Origin: Haemonchus contortus
Taxonomy: Eukaryota > Nematoda > Chromadorea > Rhabditida > Trichostrongylidae
Direction of reading: 5' to 3'
DNA: 64,000 nucleotides
Assembly (NCBI GenBank): GCA_000469685.2
Contig: LS997567.1
Coordinates: 20,581,608 to 20,645,607, forward strand
Every line of letters begins with the position of its first letter. Positions within the stretch are counted from its first letter, which is position 1. Both the position numbers and the translations under genes were made by a program. Shown here piece by piece: positions 37,095 to 49,360 of this stretch. The notes beneath the pieces are model-generated. The model searched no databases. It worked only from the letters and a program-made list of their open reading frames with translations, and had not been told where the DNA came from.

Positions 37095-37096
<2 letters not shown>
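36031..37096 (+). repeat. Family P element: head plus about five tandem units with GGGCGGAG palindromes
   Basis: A head with TATACATATACCCGCCGGGC and CTTCCCTCCTTCTTA (36,070-36,110) resembles 49,540-49,570 upstream of the next family copy. From 36,430 about five units of 127-145 bp follow. Each carries CTCCGCCCATTGTGGGCGGA (or a variant), a GTTCCCATCCTG motif, CTCCTACCAAATTTGA and GGACAGGAGTTATGAATTT. The last unit ends TTATGGATTTCCGTTCACAC and passes straight into a pure CA tract. The head-plus-tandem-core-plus-microsatellite plan recalls microsatellite-tailed non-autonomous elements known in bivalves and flies; that link is inference. Confidence 0.8.
36243..36321 (+). repeat. Exact 40-bp tandem duplication
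   Basis: CCACCTTCGCTGTGTCCGGT starts at 36,243 and again at 36,283; the copies are identical within the 40-bp unit. It lies inside the head region of the family P element. Confidence 0.95.
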
Positions 37097-37193
<97 letters not shown>

Positions 37194-37352
37194 ACATACA
37201 CACACATACACACACATACACACACATACACACATACACACATACACACACATACACACATACACACACATACACACATACACACATACACACATACACA
37301 CATACACACATACACACACATACACACATACACACACATACACACACACACT
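37097..37352. repeat. (CA)n / (CATACA)n microsatellite
   Basis: Pure CA from 37,097 to about 37,187, then CA interspersed with CATA at a semi-regular spacing until 37,352. It begins at the last base of a family P unit. Confidence 0.96.
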
Positions 37353-37439
37353 TAGTCGATTATATAAGTGGGATATGTAAGTATATATCTGAACCACCAA
37401 CCGTCTCTGTTGGCGTGTCGTTCTGGCTGTCAAAACGCC

Positions 37440-39310
37440 AACAGACACATAGCTTCTGGTCAAGAACATCGACGCGTTCGAAAGCATGAAAACTGAAATC
37501 GATTATTTGTGATCGAGAGAATGTGGTTGAAGTCCAACTTCAACAACTTCGTCACTTATGCGCGAACAATGAGCTGCGATAAAGAGGAACTGAAAGCGTT
37601 TCAGATGGGTATGGAGAGAACACATTTTTTTACTTTATCGTGCGGATTTCAAGACAAGAATTGCTTGAAAGGAAGGCTGAACACCTAGATATCGGCACTG
37701 ACGGAATGTGTCAGAATGAACAGGATGGAAGACTGCCTGGAATTACCGTGGTGACTCAAGCCATTCATAGTAAATTACGGATCAAGATATTCTCTTTCGT
37801 GACATGGAAGCCACTTGGTGAACGGCTACATGCTGAGTAGATCACATCATTATCATTCGAATGTTCTGACTGACTGACGCCGCTGTTGCTTGTTCTACAC
37901 TTTATCGACAACATCGATGAGAAACACAACCTGATTCTTGTAAATTTACACCTTCAAAGCAGCGAAGCGGAGAGTTTTGAAGGCACCAAGAGATCCTATC
38001 CTCGAGAACTCTCAAACTGTTTCGCAAACGACAACCGACTAGGTTGTGTAGAGAGGCGAAAGAGACGGAGAGAGGTAAGAACTCAAAGAACGGTTATGGA
38101 TGCTGCTGAGACCAGAAAGGTTTTCGCAAAGCTCGGCGTAGCTTTTCCATCTACAAGACCAAGATGACTTTCCTTTGTCGTCCTGACGGAGAAGTTACCG
38201 CATCTTGAAGGGCAATGCAGAATGTCATCTACGAGTTATACTCGAATCTCTTCAACAGACATCTAGCTTCTGCACACCGTTGGGCAACCAGGGTATCCAG
38301 GGCATTCCCACTCGCTATGTAGGGATGCTTTGGGAGCTCTACGACAATTTTGCCAAGGACTTCCCCGTTAATAAGGAATCGTTATCAATGTGGAGAGAGG
38401 GTTACAGGGCGATAACATTTCACCCAAATTTCCCAGTGCCGCTCTCAAGAACATCAAGCCATCATATGGAATGGGAACGCATGGGAAGGCATGGGATTGA
38501 AAGTCGACGGCAGCTGCTGGCATCACCCCCGCTGTGCAGATGACGTCGTGCTTATAATACCTAACATCGAACAGGCGGAAAAAATGTAGGCCGAATTGAA
38601 CAACGCTTGGTTAGTTATCAGCATAAGAATGAACTCAACGAAGATGCTGCTCATGAGTGAAGGATCAATACCTGATGCTGCTTTCACGTTCAACATAACG
38701 AATATCTCAGCTCTAGCCACAAGTGTCTAAGTTGGGAAGTTCACATGATGAGCTGACTTTGGAGCTGACAGAGTAAACGCGCCGCGTATGAGCATTCAAG
38801 AATGTCGAGGGAGTTGTGAGGAAGGCAAAGAACATCAGGCTCTGCGCTGAACTTTTGACACTACTTTCCTTCCCGCCTTGACTTACTTGTTTGAGACTTG
38901 GATTCGACGGAAGCAGGATGAACATGCTTGTCAGCGTCACTCAACGAGGACCACGACGCTCGGAATTGTTCTATATACGCAAGTGCAGAAGGGTATCTGG
39001 AGTTCTGGGTTTCGACAGCAAAAAAAATTAAGAATGCTCTTGCTTACGCCAAGAAATCGATTATTAGGTGAGCCAAACACTTAATGTGATTCTGTGGTGA
39101 CTTTTTGAATGAAGCGGATATCGATTAGATTCCTCGCAATTGGAAGGTCAAATGAACAAAGTACGGCTACCAGCCGGACGACCGTAATTCATCAGGACAG
39201 CTCCGAACAAAAAAAGATTTTCTGGCGTCTGATCGTGCGAACTGGTGATCCGAGCGACGACAGAACAGGAACAGATGATGCAGATAGTAGCATGAGTGTG
39301 TGAGTCTGTA
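37440..39310 (+). mobile_element. RTE subfamily A copy with internal deletion
   Basis: Recognisable pieces in order are a R-E-N-V-V-E-V-Q-like segment (37,510), an endonuclease relic (37,600-37,860), F-I-D-N-I-D-E-K-H-N (37,900), and a linker R-P-D-G-E-V-T-A-S (38,190). The palm resumes at G-I-P-T-R-Y-V-G-M-L-W-E-L-Y (38,300). The catalytic box C-A-D-D-V-V-L is at 38,534, then I-E-Q-A-E-K-M. C-terminal pieces are F-E-T-W-I-R-R-K-Q-D-E (38,885) and T-Q-V-Q-K-G-I-W-S-S (38,975). The region between linker and palm, including motif A, is deleted. Both Asp residues of the catalytic box are kept, with Phe replaced by Cys. Confidence 0.82.
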
Positions 39311-40010
39311 TAGTTTCTACATTATGTACTTTTATGGATTTATCCTCATCCAGTGTTGAACAACTTCGAAAAAAAGGTTGATTCTACTACTAGGTTGCGA
39401 TTGAACAAACGATCATTATTAACCAAAAATACACTCACCTGGCTAACACCTTCATGGATCTTAGAGAGATTCTATGAGGCTTCAAGCAAGGCACCGATCC
39501 TGTGCAACGTGACCTGCTTCAATGAAATCCGCCACGTGAACAACTATACATATTCAATCAGAAGAACAACTATCTAAGGAAGCTGGATTCATGGCCCACA
39601 TGAAACAGCTCATTCATTTCATTTCATTGCCAAACGAGTTTGACTCCTAGGAAGGAGATCTAGAGAACGTGCGGGGTAGAAATTCGGTGCTAAATTTATG
39701 AAATTATAATGACGTATCGAAGTGATACCAATTTTATCGAAGGCTTCCTCAAATAAACCTCACAGAGCTAATTGTCTAATGAGAAATTTGAGTTTCGCTC
39801 TATAGGCCCACAGGAGATACCGACAGCCGAAACGAAGTCGGAGTTTCGATATAAGTAACCGATTACCTTCAGTTGATGAAAGCAGGCAGTGATTTTAGCA
39901 TGGAATCTTTTCATGGGTAGCCGAACTTCCCCCTGGAAACAGTAAGTACCACTTGGAAAAGCACCAAATACTTGTCCTTTCTGAATTGGTACTCCTTGTA
40001 CCTCTTCTCG
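39311..40010. other. No gene recognised
   Basis: A short frame at 39,353-39,577 has no motif. Nothing else is supported. Confidence 0.5.
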
Positions 40011-41486
40011 ACATACATACATACATACATACATACATACATACATACATACATACATACATACATACATACATACATACATACATACATACATACATAC
40101 ATACATACATACATACATACATACATACATACATACATACATACATACATACATACATACATACATACATACATACATACATACATACATACATACATAC
40201 ATACATACATACATACATACATACATACATACATACATACATACATACATACATACATACATACATACATACATACATACATACATACATACATACATAC
40301 ATACATACATACATACATACATACATACATACATACATACATACATACATACATACATACATACATACATACATACATACATACATACATACATACATAC
40401 ATACATACATACATACATACATACATACATACATACATACATACATACATACATACATACATACATACATACATACATACATACATACATACATACATAC
40501 ATACATACATACATACATACATACATACATACATACATACATACATACATACATACATACATACCATACATACATACATACATACATACATACATACATA
40601 CATACATACATACATACATACATACATACATACATACATACATACATACATACATACATACATACATACATACATACATACATACATACATACATACATA
40701 CATACATACATACATACATACATACATACATACATACATACATACATACATACATACATACATACATACATACATACATACATACATACATACATACATA
40801 CATACATACATACATACATACATACATACATACATACATACATACATACATACATACATACATACATACATACATACATACATACATACATACATACATA
40901 CATACATACATACATACATACATACATACATACATACATACATACATACATACATACATACATACATACATACATACATACATACATACATACATACATA
41001 CATACATACATACATACATACATACATACATACATACATACATACATACATACATACATACATACATACATACATACATACATACATACATACATACATA
41101 CATACATACATACATACATACATACATACATACATACATACATACATACATACATACATACATACATACATACATACATACATACATACATACATACATA
41201 CATACATACATACATACATACATACATACATACATACATACATACATACATACATACATACATACATACATACATACATACATACATACATACATACATA
41301 CATACATACATACATACATACATACATACATACATACATACATACATACATACATACATACATACATACATACATACATACATACATACATACATACATA
41401 CATACATACATACATACATACATACATACATACATACATACATACATACATACATACATACATACATACATACATACGTACATACA
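40011..41486. repeat. Nearly perfect (CATA)n tract, about 1.47 kb
   Basis: Tetranucleotide repeat with only one internal irregularity, a single extra C at 40,565, and a CGTA variant at about 41,478. The two perfect segments are about 138 and 228 units. The long frames on both strands (about 510-610 codons of I-H-T-Y or M-Y-V-C) are a consequence of the period and are not genes. Confidence 0.98.
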
Positions 41487-41783
41487 CTTATAGAGCAATA
41501 CCTGGGAAACTGAGAAGTACAGATACGCAATCAATACGAGGAATTTTCTAATTGAGAAGCAGGAAGAACAGATCGATAAAATGACTCGGTTTTGGTACGT
41601 ATGCAATGCTCATGTGGTGTCGTTTGCAATTGAAAACTGAGAGGATGGTCAAAACCAGGCCAAATGAACATTAAGTGGCTTACGAGGAATCCATGTCTAT
41701 ACGGCCACAACAGCAGCAGCTGCTAGAGTTTGACATAGAAGCTAGCACTCGAAGCGAGGAGAGTTAGCGTGTGTATATGAGAG

Positions 41784-42062
41784 TTACAGAGAATGCACAA
41801 CAGCCAGATCTTTGAGTGGCCCATATATCTGACGCGGAATGCCATCGTTTGTTTTAAAGGATATACAACGCTGAGACCTATGTTCCCACAAGAATTTGTT
41901 ACACCATTTGTCAAGGGAAGGAGCATTTTTCTCAGCTAGAAGACTAGCATAGGCTTCACATCTTTTGTGGTGGAACGGATATGACAGATATGACGAACGA
42001 AGAAACGAAATGATGTACCTGAGAATGATTCGCACGCCGGAGATGCCAAGAAAGAATCCCAT
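41784..42062 (-). CDS. Candidate small coding frame, hydrophobic start, unidentified
   Basis: An ATG at 42,062 in good context (AAAATGG) opens a 92-codon frame beginning M-G-F-F-L-G-I-S-G-V-R-I-I-L-R. A splice donor match, CTCAG/GTACAT, lies after codon 14, so the frame may be a short first exon followed by intron. If read through, it contains K-W-C-N-K-F-L-W-E-H and ends V-V-H-S-L. No family is recognised. A TTATCA (GATA-type) site lies about 30 bp upstream, which is weak evidence. Confidence 0.3.
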   Translation of the reverse strand: MGFFLGISGVRIILRYIISFLRSSYLSYPFHHKRCEAYASLLAEKNAPSLDKWCNKFLWEHRSQRCISFKTNDGIPRQIYGPLKDLAVVHSL

Positions 42063-43022
42063 TTTCCCTTTAGATTTACTCCACGCTTGATAAATTAATT
42101 AGGCAGTTGAGCGCGGCTTAGCACTTAAGTAGATACAAATCGCGCTCTGGCCTTTGTAGCGCAGTAGGAACGAATTCAAGGCTCCGGTTTAGGTAAATAG
42201 GTTAATCACGGGTCAATAGACGTTGCAACACAAACAGAGCTTGTTATGTGAAAAAGTAGTAAGCATGCTAAATTGATCAGTCGCTCTAGGTCAGATGGAG
42301 CATTCGCAGAAAATGTAGCAGTTAGGTAGCAGTTCCCCCGGATCTCTGTGAGTCAAATTCCGCTATGTGGAGAAGTACCATGGAAAGATCCGAGCTGGTT
42401 TGTATCGAGTGATTCTCTGGAGCAGTAGTTAAGCTCTCACTTTCTTGTAATTCAATTTTTTCCTGACTAATCGTAGTGATCACTTCAACGAAGATGCAAA
42501 GCACAGCTCTGGCTATTAACACGTGCTGCCAGCTTATATTGATCCGTCATTTTGGGGCTCATCGTCAATACATATAGGATCATTCAACACGGGTGTCACA
42601 TGTTTCAGCCATGAAGTGACCTTGAGTTACAGCTATTTGTATTCTAGGCGACTATGCTGATATTGAACGTCGCCATTTAACGTTTTTGTATAATTAGAAG
42701 GCTCTATTTACATGACACGAAAACAGTCTCTATCTGTCTCGGTAAAATTAATACCTTGATACGCTAAAGATTCATAAATGGATTATCAATGGTAAATTGG
42801 AGCATCACGTTTTTAGTGGAAGAGTGTGAGAAACACTAATCTATAGAACGGTTGGGTTTGGGAACGTCAGTAAAAGAGAGCTTATCATCATACCGCCTTT
42901 TGGAGAAGTAGGCTGCAAACGGGTTTTTCATAGTAGTGGAGCAGTAACTATTGCTAGTTATGGAGGCTTTCTCAATAAATGTTCGATTTTCGATTCTTAA
43001 CAGCAAGGTTGTTCTTGTAATA
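42063..43022. other. No gene recognised
   Basis: A minus-strand frame at 42,522-42,322 starts with GTG and has no supporting features. Confidence 0.5.
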
Positions 43023-43592
43023 AGTTGTGGAAGTCCTGCCGAGATTCTTTTGTTTTGTCAACCAAGAGCAAGCAAGCGTCTTGGGAGAAGTTTCGTTCAA
43101 TGTACAATCTTTTGAAATCGCTTTCGAAGATGACGTTCATGCTTGGCTTTTCCTACAGCAATCTTCCAGCCAGCTTACATACGCCAATAATGGGGAGTAC
43201 GAGGACATGAGATTCAATAATAAAGTACAAGACATGGAAGATGGGTGAAATGAAATCTCCTGTCCGATTCATTCACTGCTTGACAAACATACAGCTGATG
43301 AAAGATCATATGCAATTGCCTCAGACCTTGGATACTTCAATTTTGAATAAGGGCCTTTTACTAGAGAATTTAAAAAAAGTAAGTCACTTCGATGGTTTTT
43401 CTGGACTCTGCAAATTCCTGGAGAAATGATGTTCTCGTGAAGCTTGATTTCGAACACAATATATCACTGACAACAACTTATAGTTTTCCAACTGATATCC
43501 AAGGATGGTTTTCCAAGATACAACCCTATGCGAATAAAGTCAAGTCAAAGACATCAAGAAACAACTTAGATGCCCGCAGTGTGTGTATGATG
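43023..43592 (+). CDS. Candidate two-exon segment of an unidentified acidic protein
   Basis: Exon A (from about 43,023 to 43,244) encodes F-E-I-A-F-E-D-D-V-H-A-W-L-F-L-Q-Q and ends K-V-Q-D-M-E-D before GTGAAA in phase 2. An acceptor, ACAACTTATAG, at 43,483 starts exon B in the matching phase: F-P-T-D-I-Q-G-W-F-S-K-I-Q-P-Y-A-N-K-V-K ... V-C-M-M. A perfect donor, ATG/GTAAGT, follows at 43,593. The intron is 239 nt. The start and the downstream exons are not found. No domain is recognised. Phase agreement plus a strong last donor make this better than chance, but it is unproven. Confidence 0.38.
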
Positions 43593-45878
43593 GTAAGTTA
43601 CCAAGTATTATCGCCTCTGTTTGAAAAGGTTTTCGGAGCAGGATTGAGCATGCAAGGAATTAATCTTGTCGGCGCGAGCTCTTCAATTGTTAGTGAGCCT
43701 TTATACGCCTCGTTCCATCCATCTGTCCATTCGTTGCAATACCGCTTTTTTCGATTACGACTGCTGCATGCTCGCTTGATTTATTTTACCATCGAGCATG
43801 TTATCTTCAGCAGATTTGTCGCTGTGTTCAGCTTGTGGAGCAGTGCGGAATGAACAATTGTTATAGTGAGGAAAGGGCAAATCACTTTTTAAACGCTCAG
43901 CAATGTATGTGGATGCATCATGAATAAATTCTCTCACGTAAATCATCAATTCTACTCGATGATTTTTGAACTACTATGAAGAAAGATTATCACGTTTCTG
44001 CGCAGAAAAGGTTAGGATGCATGTTCAGGACTGAAGTTTTTATTGCTTGAAATAAATACGGCGGCAAAATCACTACGTGTTTAATTAAATTTCGCGTCTG
44101 TTGGTGAGCGAGCCTTGCGAAACCCTGCCCCCCCCCCCCCCCACATCCCTCATTCCCCTCGCCTCACCCTTCACTGGCCAAGTTACCATATAGATCCCTT
44201 TTCCACTTACTTCACACATTTCATAGAGGATTTTTTGAATAATCCCTCGTGTGACCGATATCGAAAGTCATCGAAGCAGTACTCAATTACAGCAAGTTGC
44301 AGCGTGTGACCCTGTAAGGTGAAATGGAAAAATTCTAGTCACCTTTATCCTTTCTACACAACTAATTGTAAAAATAGAGCATGGGTTGGAAACGGATAAA
44401 AAATAGAGCATGGATTGGAAACGGATAGAGATTAAGGATCAAGATTTTCAAAAAGTCACTCATCAGAAAAAAAATGGAACACTTGTCGTTAACAACCGAA
44501 CCTGTATCGTTGTGAGCTGAGCGACGCAAGCTGCGGTAGAACGGGCAAGCTTATCGGAAATATTACCGCTTTTTGATGGACGAAGTATAAAGAGAGGTTA
44601 TTATACAAAATGAAAGCCAAAATTTCCAAATAAAGGCTTAGCAATCTACTACTTTCACCAAGAAAACTCATGAATAGCCGATTTAAAACATTTCCATTTG
44701 GCAACTACAAAAGTTGTGCAGTATGAAAGTATATAACGGCACGATCTTGTGGATACAACGCTTAGGTGAGGCCAACAATCAATATGTTTCATAACGGTTG
44801 GTCTTCGCAATGACTTTATTAGGAAAATGTTCAAGCTTGACTTCTTCTTGACTAGTTTTCCAACCTTCACCTACACGACAGTGTCAATCAGTGAGACGAT
44901 ATGGGATAACTTATTTATGAAACAAAAAAAGAGTGGAAACCGACGAAAGATCTTTCCTGGGACATTAGAGTTTAGGCGAACATCTGGAGATTAAGCAAAT
45001 ACCAATATCGAAAGAAACCTAACTTCATTGAGGAAACAAACCTGTTCTATGTTCAAACACTCTTCCATTGTGAAACAATAAGTAGTAGGAATAATCGTTG
45101 CTCTTCAAAAGGAATATGTAAAATGCAGCATAAGCCTAGCGAGTGCACAAGAGGACAACCTCTAGAAACTTCCTGCTCATCCTGCGACTGCATCAGTTTA
45201 TACGACTGGGATATTAGGTCAATGTGGGCAACTACTGGCGAAAATTGAAAGAAAATAGAATAGAAGAGAGTGTTGAGTCAATGGGGGAAGATTCACCAAA
45301 TGAGGCAGGCAGGCGAATGAGGTCCATGTGTTATGGCAAACAATGAGGGCCATTTGGCACGCATGGAGGCAACTCGCGCACTGGTAGGAGGATCGATTCT
45401 CTCAAATGGTCTTCCATTTATCGGAAAGTTTCGAAATGCAGGCATTTCTGCGCAGATGCGATTGCGTAGGCATCGAGTACATAACAGATAATGGCTCCCA
45501 TCAGGGCATCTTACAGATGCATAAACAAAAAGCAGCAAGCGTTCTTTGGAATAAAAAGAGCACACGGCACGAACTTTGATTGACCGCCTTCAAGATTTTG
45601 AATTTTAAGGTACAGATTCAGAACAAAGCATAATGCGCTAACAAAAGAGTGCATTTGCCGCAATTAGCGTCACCTGCATTAACAATACTTGCATAACACA
45701 GACGTAAGTACCTTACACGAAAAGTAGTGGCTCTAGCATTAGCTCTTACAGAGGCAGTCACCGCTAGTCGAAAAAAAACTGGTCTGACTGACTAGTTAAA
45801 ATGTACGTGACATTGTTATGAGCGGAACTATATTGAGATATTAAAAGTGCTATGCACATTTATCTGAAGGTCGGGGTG
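43593..45878. other. No gene recognised; C15 run at 44,128-44,142
   Basis: Frames at 44,489-44,870 and 45,293-45,565 (minus) show no motif. A 28-bp near-duplication, ATAGAGCATGGGTTGGAAAC and ATAGAGCATGGATTGGAAAC, occurs at 44,376 and 44,404. A pure C15 run is present. Confidence 0.45.
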
Positions 45879-45906
45879 TATATATGTATATATATATATA
45901 TATATA
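45879..45906. repeat. (TA)n microsatellite
   Basis: A short TA run with one TG interruption, the first of five TA arrays between 45.9 and 49.3 kb. Confidence 0.9.
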
Positions 45907-46150
45907 CCACCTCAGAAATTATTTAAAGTATTCCAGATGTGACTAATTGAATTCTTTACCATAGTCAACCGCAGATCAGTGCCAGAAACTGCGATGACGA
46001 CGCGCTCGGTGGACACCATGGAAACGCTCTCATGGAATGGGAGTTCAGCAAGAACGCCATCAATAGTAAGCCATGAAAACTCGATTTGGTTCTGACTGAG
46101 GTTCTCTTATTCGATGCTGTTTGCGATCGCTATTGTGATGCCAGGTGAGC

Positions 46151-46153
<3 letters not shown>

Positions 46154-46193
<40 letters not shown>

Positions 46194-46212
46194 GTAATCA
46201 TAATTTTGGCCC

Positions 46213-46250
<38 letters not shown>
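46154..46250. repeat. Two TA arrays flanking a solo transposon terminal repeat
   Basis: TA runs at 46,154-46,188 and 46,218-46,250 enclose GTAATCATAATTTTGGCCCA + CCCT (46,194-46,217). This is the complement of the terminal repeat that starts at 46,251, so 46,194-46,275 is a palindrome with a TA-rich centre. The solo end may be the remnant of a second element of the same family inserted in the opposite direction. Confidence 0.88.
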
Positions 46251-46253
<3 letters not shown>

Positions 46254-47511
46254 GGTGGGCCAAAATTATGATTACATAGACATCACATCGCAGAAAACGA
46301 ATAGAAAGCCAATAGAGCAAACCAATTTCATTAAAGTGTTTATCACTAATTTCTTATCAAAACTGTACATTAACACTGGGATCTGTTGCTTTCTGCTTTC
46401 ACCCAACCCCAAAGACGACGATGGACGGCATTGACGGTGGCACGCAGCTAGGGTCATCGAAATGGTCCCGGCTTTTTGCTAAGCATTTCCGAGATTATTT
46501 CTTCTCTTGTTTGGACTGAAGGATGCTTTCATCTCAGAGGCTGACCACATGGAGACATTCAAGGGATTTAGGTCAGGGCTCCAGAGTGGTCACTGATCGA
46601 AGGTTACGAAGTCAAGAAACCCCTTTTACGAAATTTCTAGGCAATTTCTGTTCTGCGGTCTGGAGCTTCATCTTGACAATATGACCGGTTCGAATCACCA
46701 AAGTGTCCTATTGCGCACGAAGAGATCAAATAGGCCTCCTAGCCAACTTTCACTCTATAATTTACAAGAATAATCGGTGTCTTTGCCTCTGCGGTGACGC
46801 TAGCACAGGCCATCACAGAAAGTTAGTGAGCCAGACGCTGAATCACTTTCATTCATTTAGGCTTCATATTAATCTTATCGCTCTACTTATTGACCGCCTA
46901 TTTCACTGGGAATATCTTTTCGTCGGTGAACAGGAATTCCATACGACAATTTTTTCGGATGCGACATTCAGCTTTTGTTAACCAACCTTTCTCTTCTCTT
47001 TAACCTGCTCGCTGGAGAGATCACGTTCTGATCGTATAAGGGTCCTGTTGTGCAGGTGATGCTTCACGATTTCACGCAGAAAATTTCGTGAGGTATTCAT
47101 TCATTTAGCCTTTTTGGACTCAGAATGAATTCTGATGCTACGTAGACCATTGCCCTGCTTCCTTAAAACTTCCCCTAATTATAACCACAGATCTCCTTGG
47201 TTTACCACTCCTATCTGCAATTGTTCCCAACTCTCGAGAGCGTCTTATGGTTTAATGCACCACCTGCCTTGTTACGCTAGTTCGTCTGTAGATGTACCGT
47301 GCCAAAAGTGCTTGTAAATGAAAAGCAACGTTTGATTCACGGACTAGTTACGCTTATATTATTTTCAAAATCTTTCAAAAGTTTAGTACCATTAGAAAGG
47401 TAACAATGTAGGCTACCTCGTGGAATGGAAGAAGTTCAATGAATTGTTATGAACTCAGAAAAAATTTGCTATGAACGTCAGCGCGCGCTGTAATCATAAT
47501 TTTGGCCCACC

Positions 47512-47514
<3 letters not shown>
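46251..47514 (-). mobile_element. Tc1/mariner-superfamily element, 1,264 bp, perfect 25-bp TIRs
   Basis: Left TIR CAGGGTGGGCCAAAATTATG + ATTAC at 46,251-46,275; exact complement at 47,490-47,514. TA dinucleotides flank both ends, consistent with TA target duplication inside TA microsatellites. The transposase is on the minus strand and broken. F-T-D-E-K-I-F-P-V (first catalytic Asp) lies near 46,925, and L-W-S-P-D-L-N-P-L-N-V-S-M-W (third acidic box) near 46,590-46,545, with stops in between (one directly before P-L-W). An upstream piece reads E-I-V-K-H-H-L-H-N-R-T (about 47,070). The length is close to that of intact family members, so decay is by point mutation rather than deletion. Confidence 0.87.

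Positions 47515-47582
<68 letters not shown>
47515..47582. repeat. (TA)n microsatellite
   Basis: Sixty-plus bases of TA directly abut the right end of the Tc1-like element. Confidence 0.96.
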
Positions 47583-47586
<4 letters not shown>

Positions 47587-48604
47587 GCGGCCCAATAGTC
47601 AAATAGTCAATAGCTGGAAGTTAGATCAGCAAAATTCAGTAGTGAGGGCCAACTTTCATCTTGATCATCGTTGGCAATTTTACGCTGAGGTTTGCACCCA
47701 GAAGAACGGTTGAAGAGCTCCATATCGAAGTTCAGGTGACGGAATGAAATGAGTAGGGCGCAAGAGTGTTCGAGTTTATGATGTCGACTCATACCATTTA
47801 TGGTGATTTGCGATGACATGAGGGTCACCTAGTGGGCAGTTCCATAATGAATAAGATCACATCATCTTCATTCGAAAGTTTGCTTGACTGATGATATAGC
47901 TGTTGTTCCAAAGCTCTACACGAGGCAATACCGTCGTCTCCTGCTCTATTCTGTTTTTCAGTTTCTGGAAGGAGCTGCGGGAAGGAGCTGCGAAGTTCAG
48001 AAAAGAAGTCCTAATACTGTTGTCAACAGGAATCGCTTCGGTTCACTTGTGTGTTGATGGGAAGATTCTATTAGCGACAACATCGATGAAGAATACAACC
48101 GGCTCGTCGAACATCTCCACGATAGTGCTAGGAAAGCAGTGAGTCTTGAAGATGCCAAAAAAGCTCCTCCTCGAAGACTCTAAAGCTGATTAGAAAGCGG
48201 GGGATTGCGCGAACTACAGGTATTAATGAACAAACGGCCAAATTTGCGACCTATGCAGAGGAACGAAGGGGAGATCTGAAAGAGAGCAGATCAGCTGTTA
48301 TGGTCGAAGCTGCCGAGGCCAGAAAGACATTCTCAAAGTTCGTAAGAGCTTCGCCATATACAAGACCAAGACGGCTTGACTTCGTCGTCCCGAATAGTCA
48401 TGCGAGCAAGAAGGGTTCCTGTGAGTTCTGAGTTTAATCGTTTGCCTCAACACCGTCAGAAGACTCATCGAAGTTTCGCGAGAATACATGATGCCATTAT
48501 TTCCTAAGTTCGTTGATGTGAAGAAGGTCTTCAGTACCACCGCGACAAGAGAGGTATTTGTAGCCTCAGCTCATCTGGGCATTCCTACACAATATGAGGG
48601 GAAC
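47583..48604 (+). mobile_element. RTE subfamily A fragment, truncated in the palm
   Basis: Endonuclease remnants occur at 47,660-47,920 (F-H-L-D-H-R-W-Q-F-Y in place of the I-V-G-D-F-N-A segment, then a V-F-E-F-M-M-S-T-H-T-I segment). The linker is D-S-I-S-D-N-I-D-E-E-Y-N-R-L-V-E-H-L-H-D (48,062-48,125), then A-V-M-V-E-A-A-E-A-R-K (48,295). The frame jumps directly from the linker to E-Q-E-G-F-L (48,400), so an internal deletion is likely. It ends after R-L-I-E-V-S-R-E-Y-M-M-P-L and G-I-P-T-Q-Y-E at 48,597. A different repeat begins at about 48,605. Confidence 0.8.
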
Positions 48605-49241
48605 AGTTGGGCTGCGCACGCTGACGCTTACCACTGCATCACATGTTCTCGACCGCTTATCTGCAGCGTCGTTTAAGAAGACCATGGAAACTTTCTCATG
48701 TGCCGTGTCTCGCTGCTGCTTAATCTAGAGTGCCGCTTAGGTTTATTCTGGAAATCGCGCATCGAGAGTGGTACACTTATAAGCAAAGAGTTCTTTCAAA
48801 TGTGTAGCCATCGTAACATGAACATTTAGAACTTCCAAATTCAATGGAGGAAAATAAAACATCAGAGCTGTAACTAAAATCCGTATGCAGAATGTTTGAT
48901 GATGCCTGATGCCAATGTAGGATTTTCCTTAGTTATCTGACCATACCTGACCTCTTTTCTGTAGGTCTGATCGCCTTGGGATTCGGAGGATTTAAATAAG
49001 GTCTCTTCTGCTGTAAAGAGAATGGAGGTTATATTTCCTGTCAACGACTTCACAATGTGGTTCGTATTGGGTGAAAAGATCAATATAAACAGTATCAGTA
49101 GACATCCGACTCAATAACACGTTCCTCACCCATGTTATCATGCGACTACTTTACATTTCACAACTCCTAAAGCGCCTAAGTGACTTTTTTGAAGACTAAC
49201 CTTTAAACAGATAAGTTAGCGCTCCATATAATTGATATATA

Positions 49242-49281
<40 letters not shown>

Positions 49282-49360
49282 ACATATAAGTATACCAGTT
49301 GGGCTACGCACGCTGATGCGTACACCACATGCCCACTACCGCTTACCTACGACTTGTTAG
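48603..49360. repeat. Pair of direct repeats, CAGTTGGGCTGCGCACGCTG
   Basis: CAGTTGGGCTGCGCACGCTG, ACGCTTACCACTGCATCACA at 48,604 recurs as CAGTTGGGCTACGCACGCTG, ATGCGTACACCACATGCCCA at 49,292. The first copy starts exactly where the RTE fragment breaks off. A TA array (49,232-49,278) precedes the second. The unit is not identified. A composite insertion or a family with this head sequence is possible. Confidence 0.65.

Noticed and set aside
39768..41606. Open frames of 513-612 codons on both strands (M-Y-V-C, I-H-T-Y)
   Set aside because: Direct product of the (CATA)n period; no independent coding evidence.
42322..42522. Small secreted protein on the minus strand
   Set aside because: It begins with GTG, with no ATG, no splice signals and no conservation evidence.
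43241..43378. Extra exon with a good donor (AAAAAA/GTAAGT)
   Set aside because: Its phase does not fit either neighbouring exon, whereas skipping it gives a consistent join.
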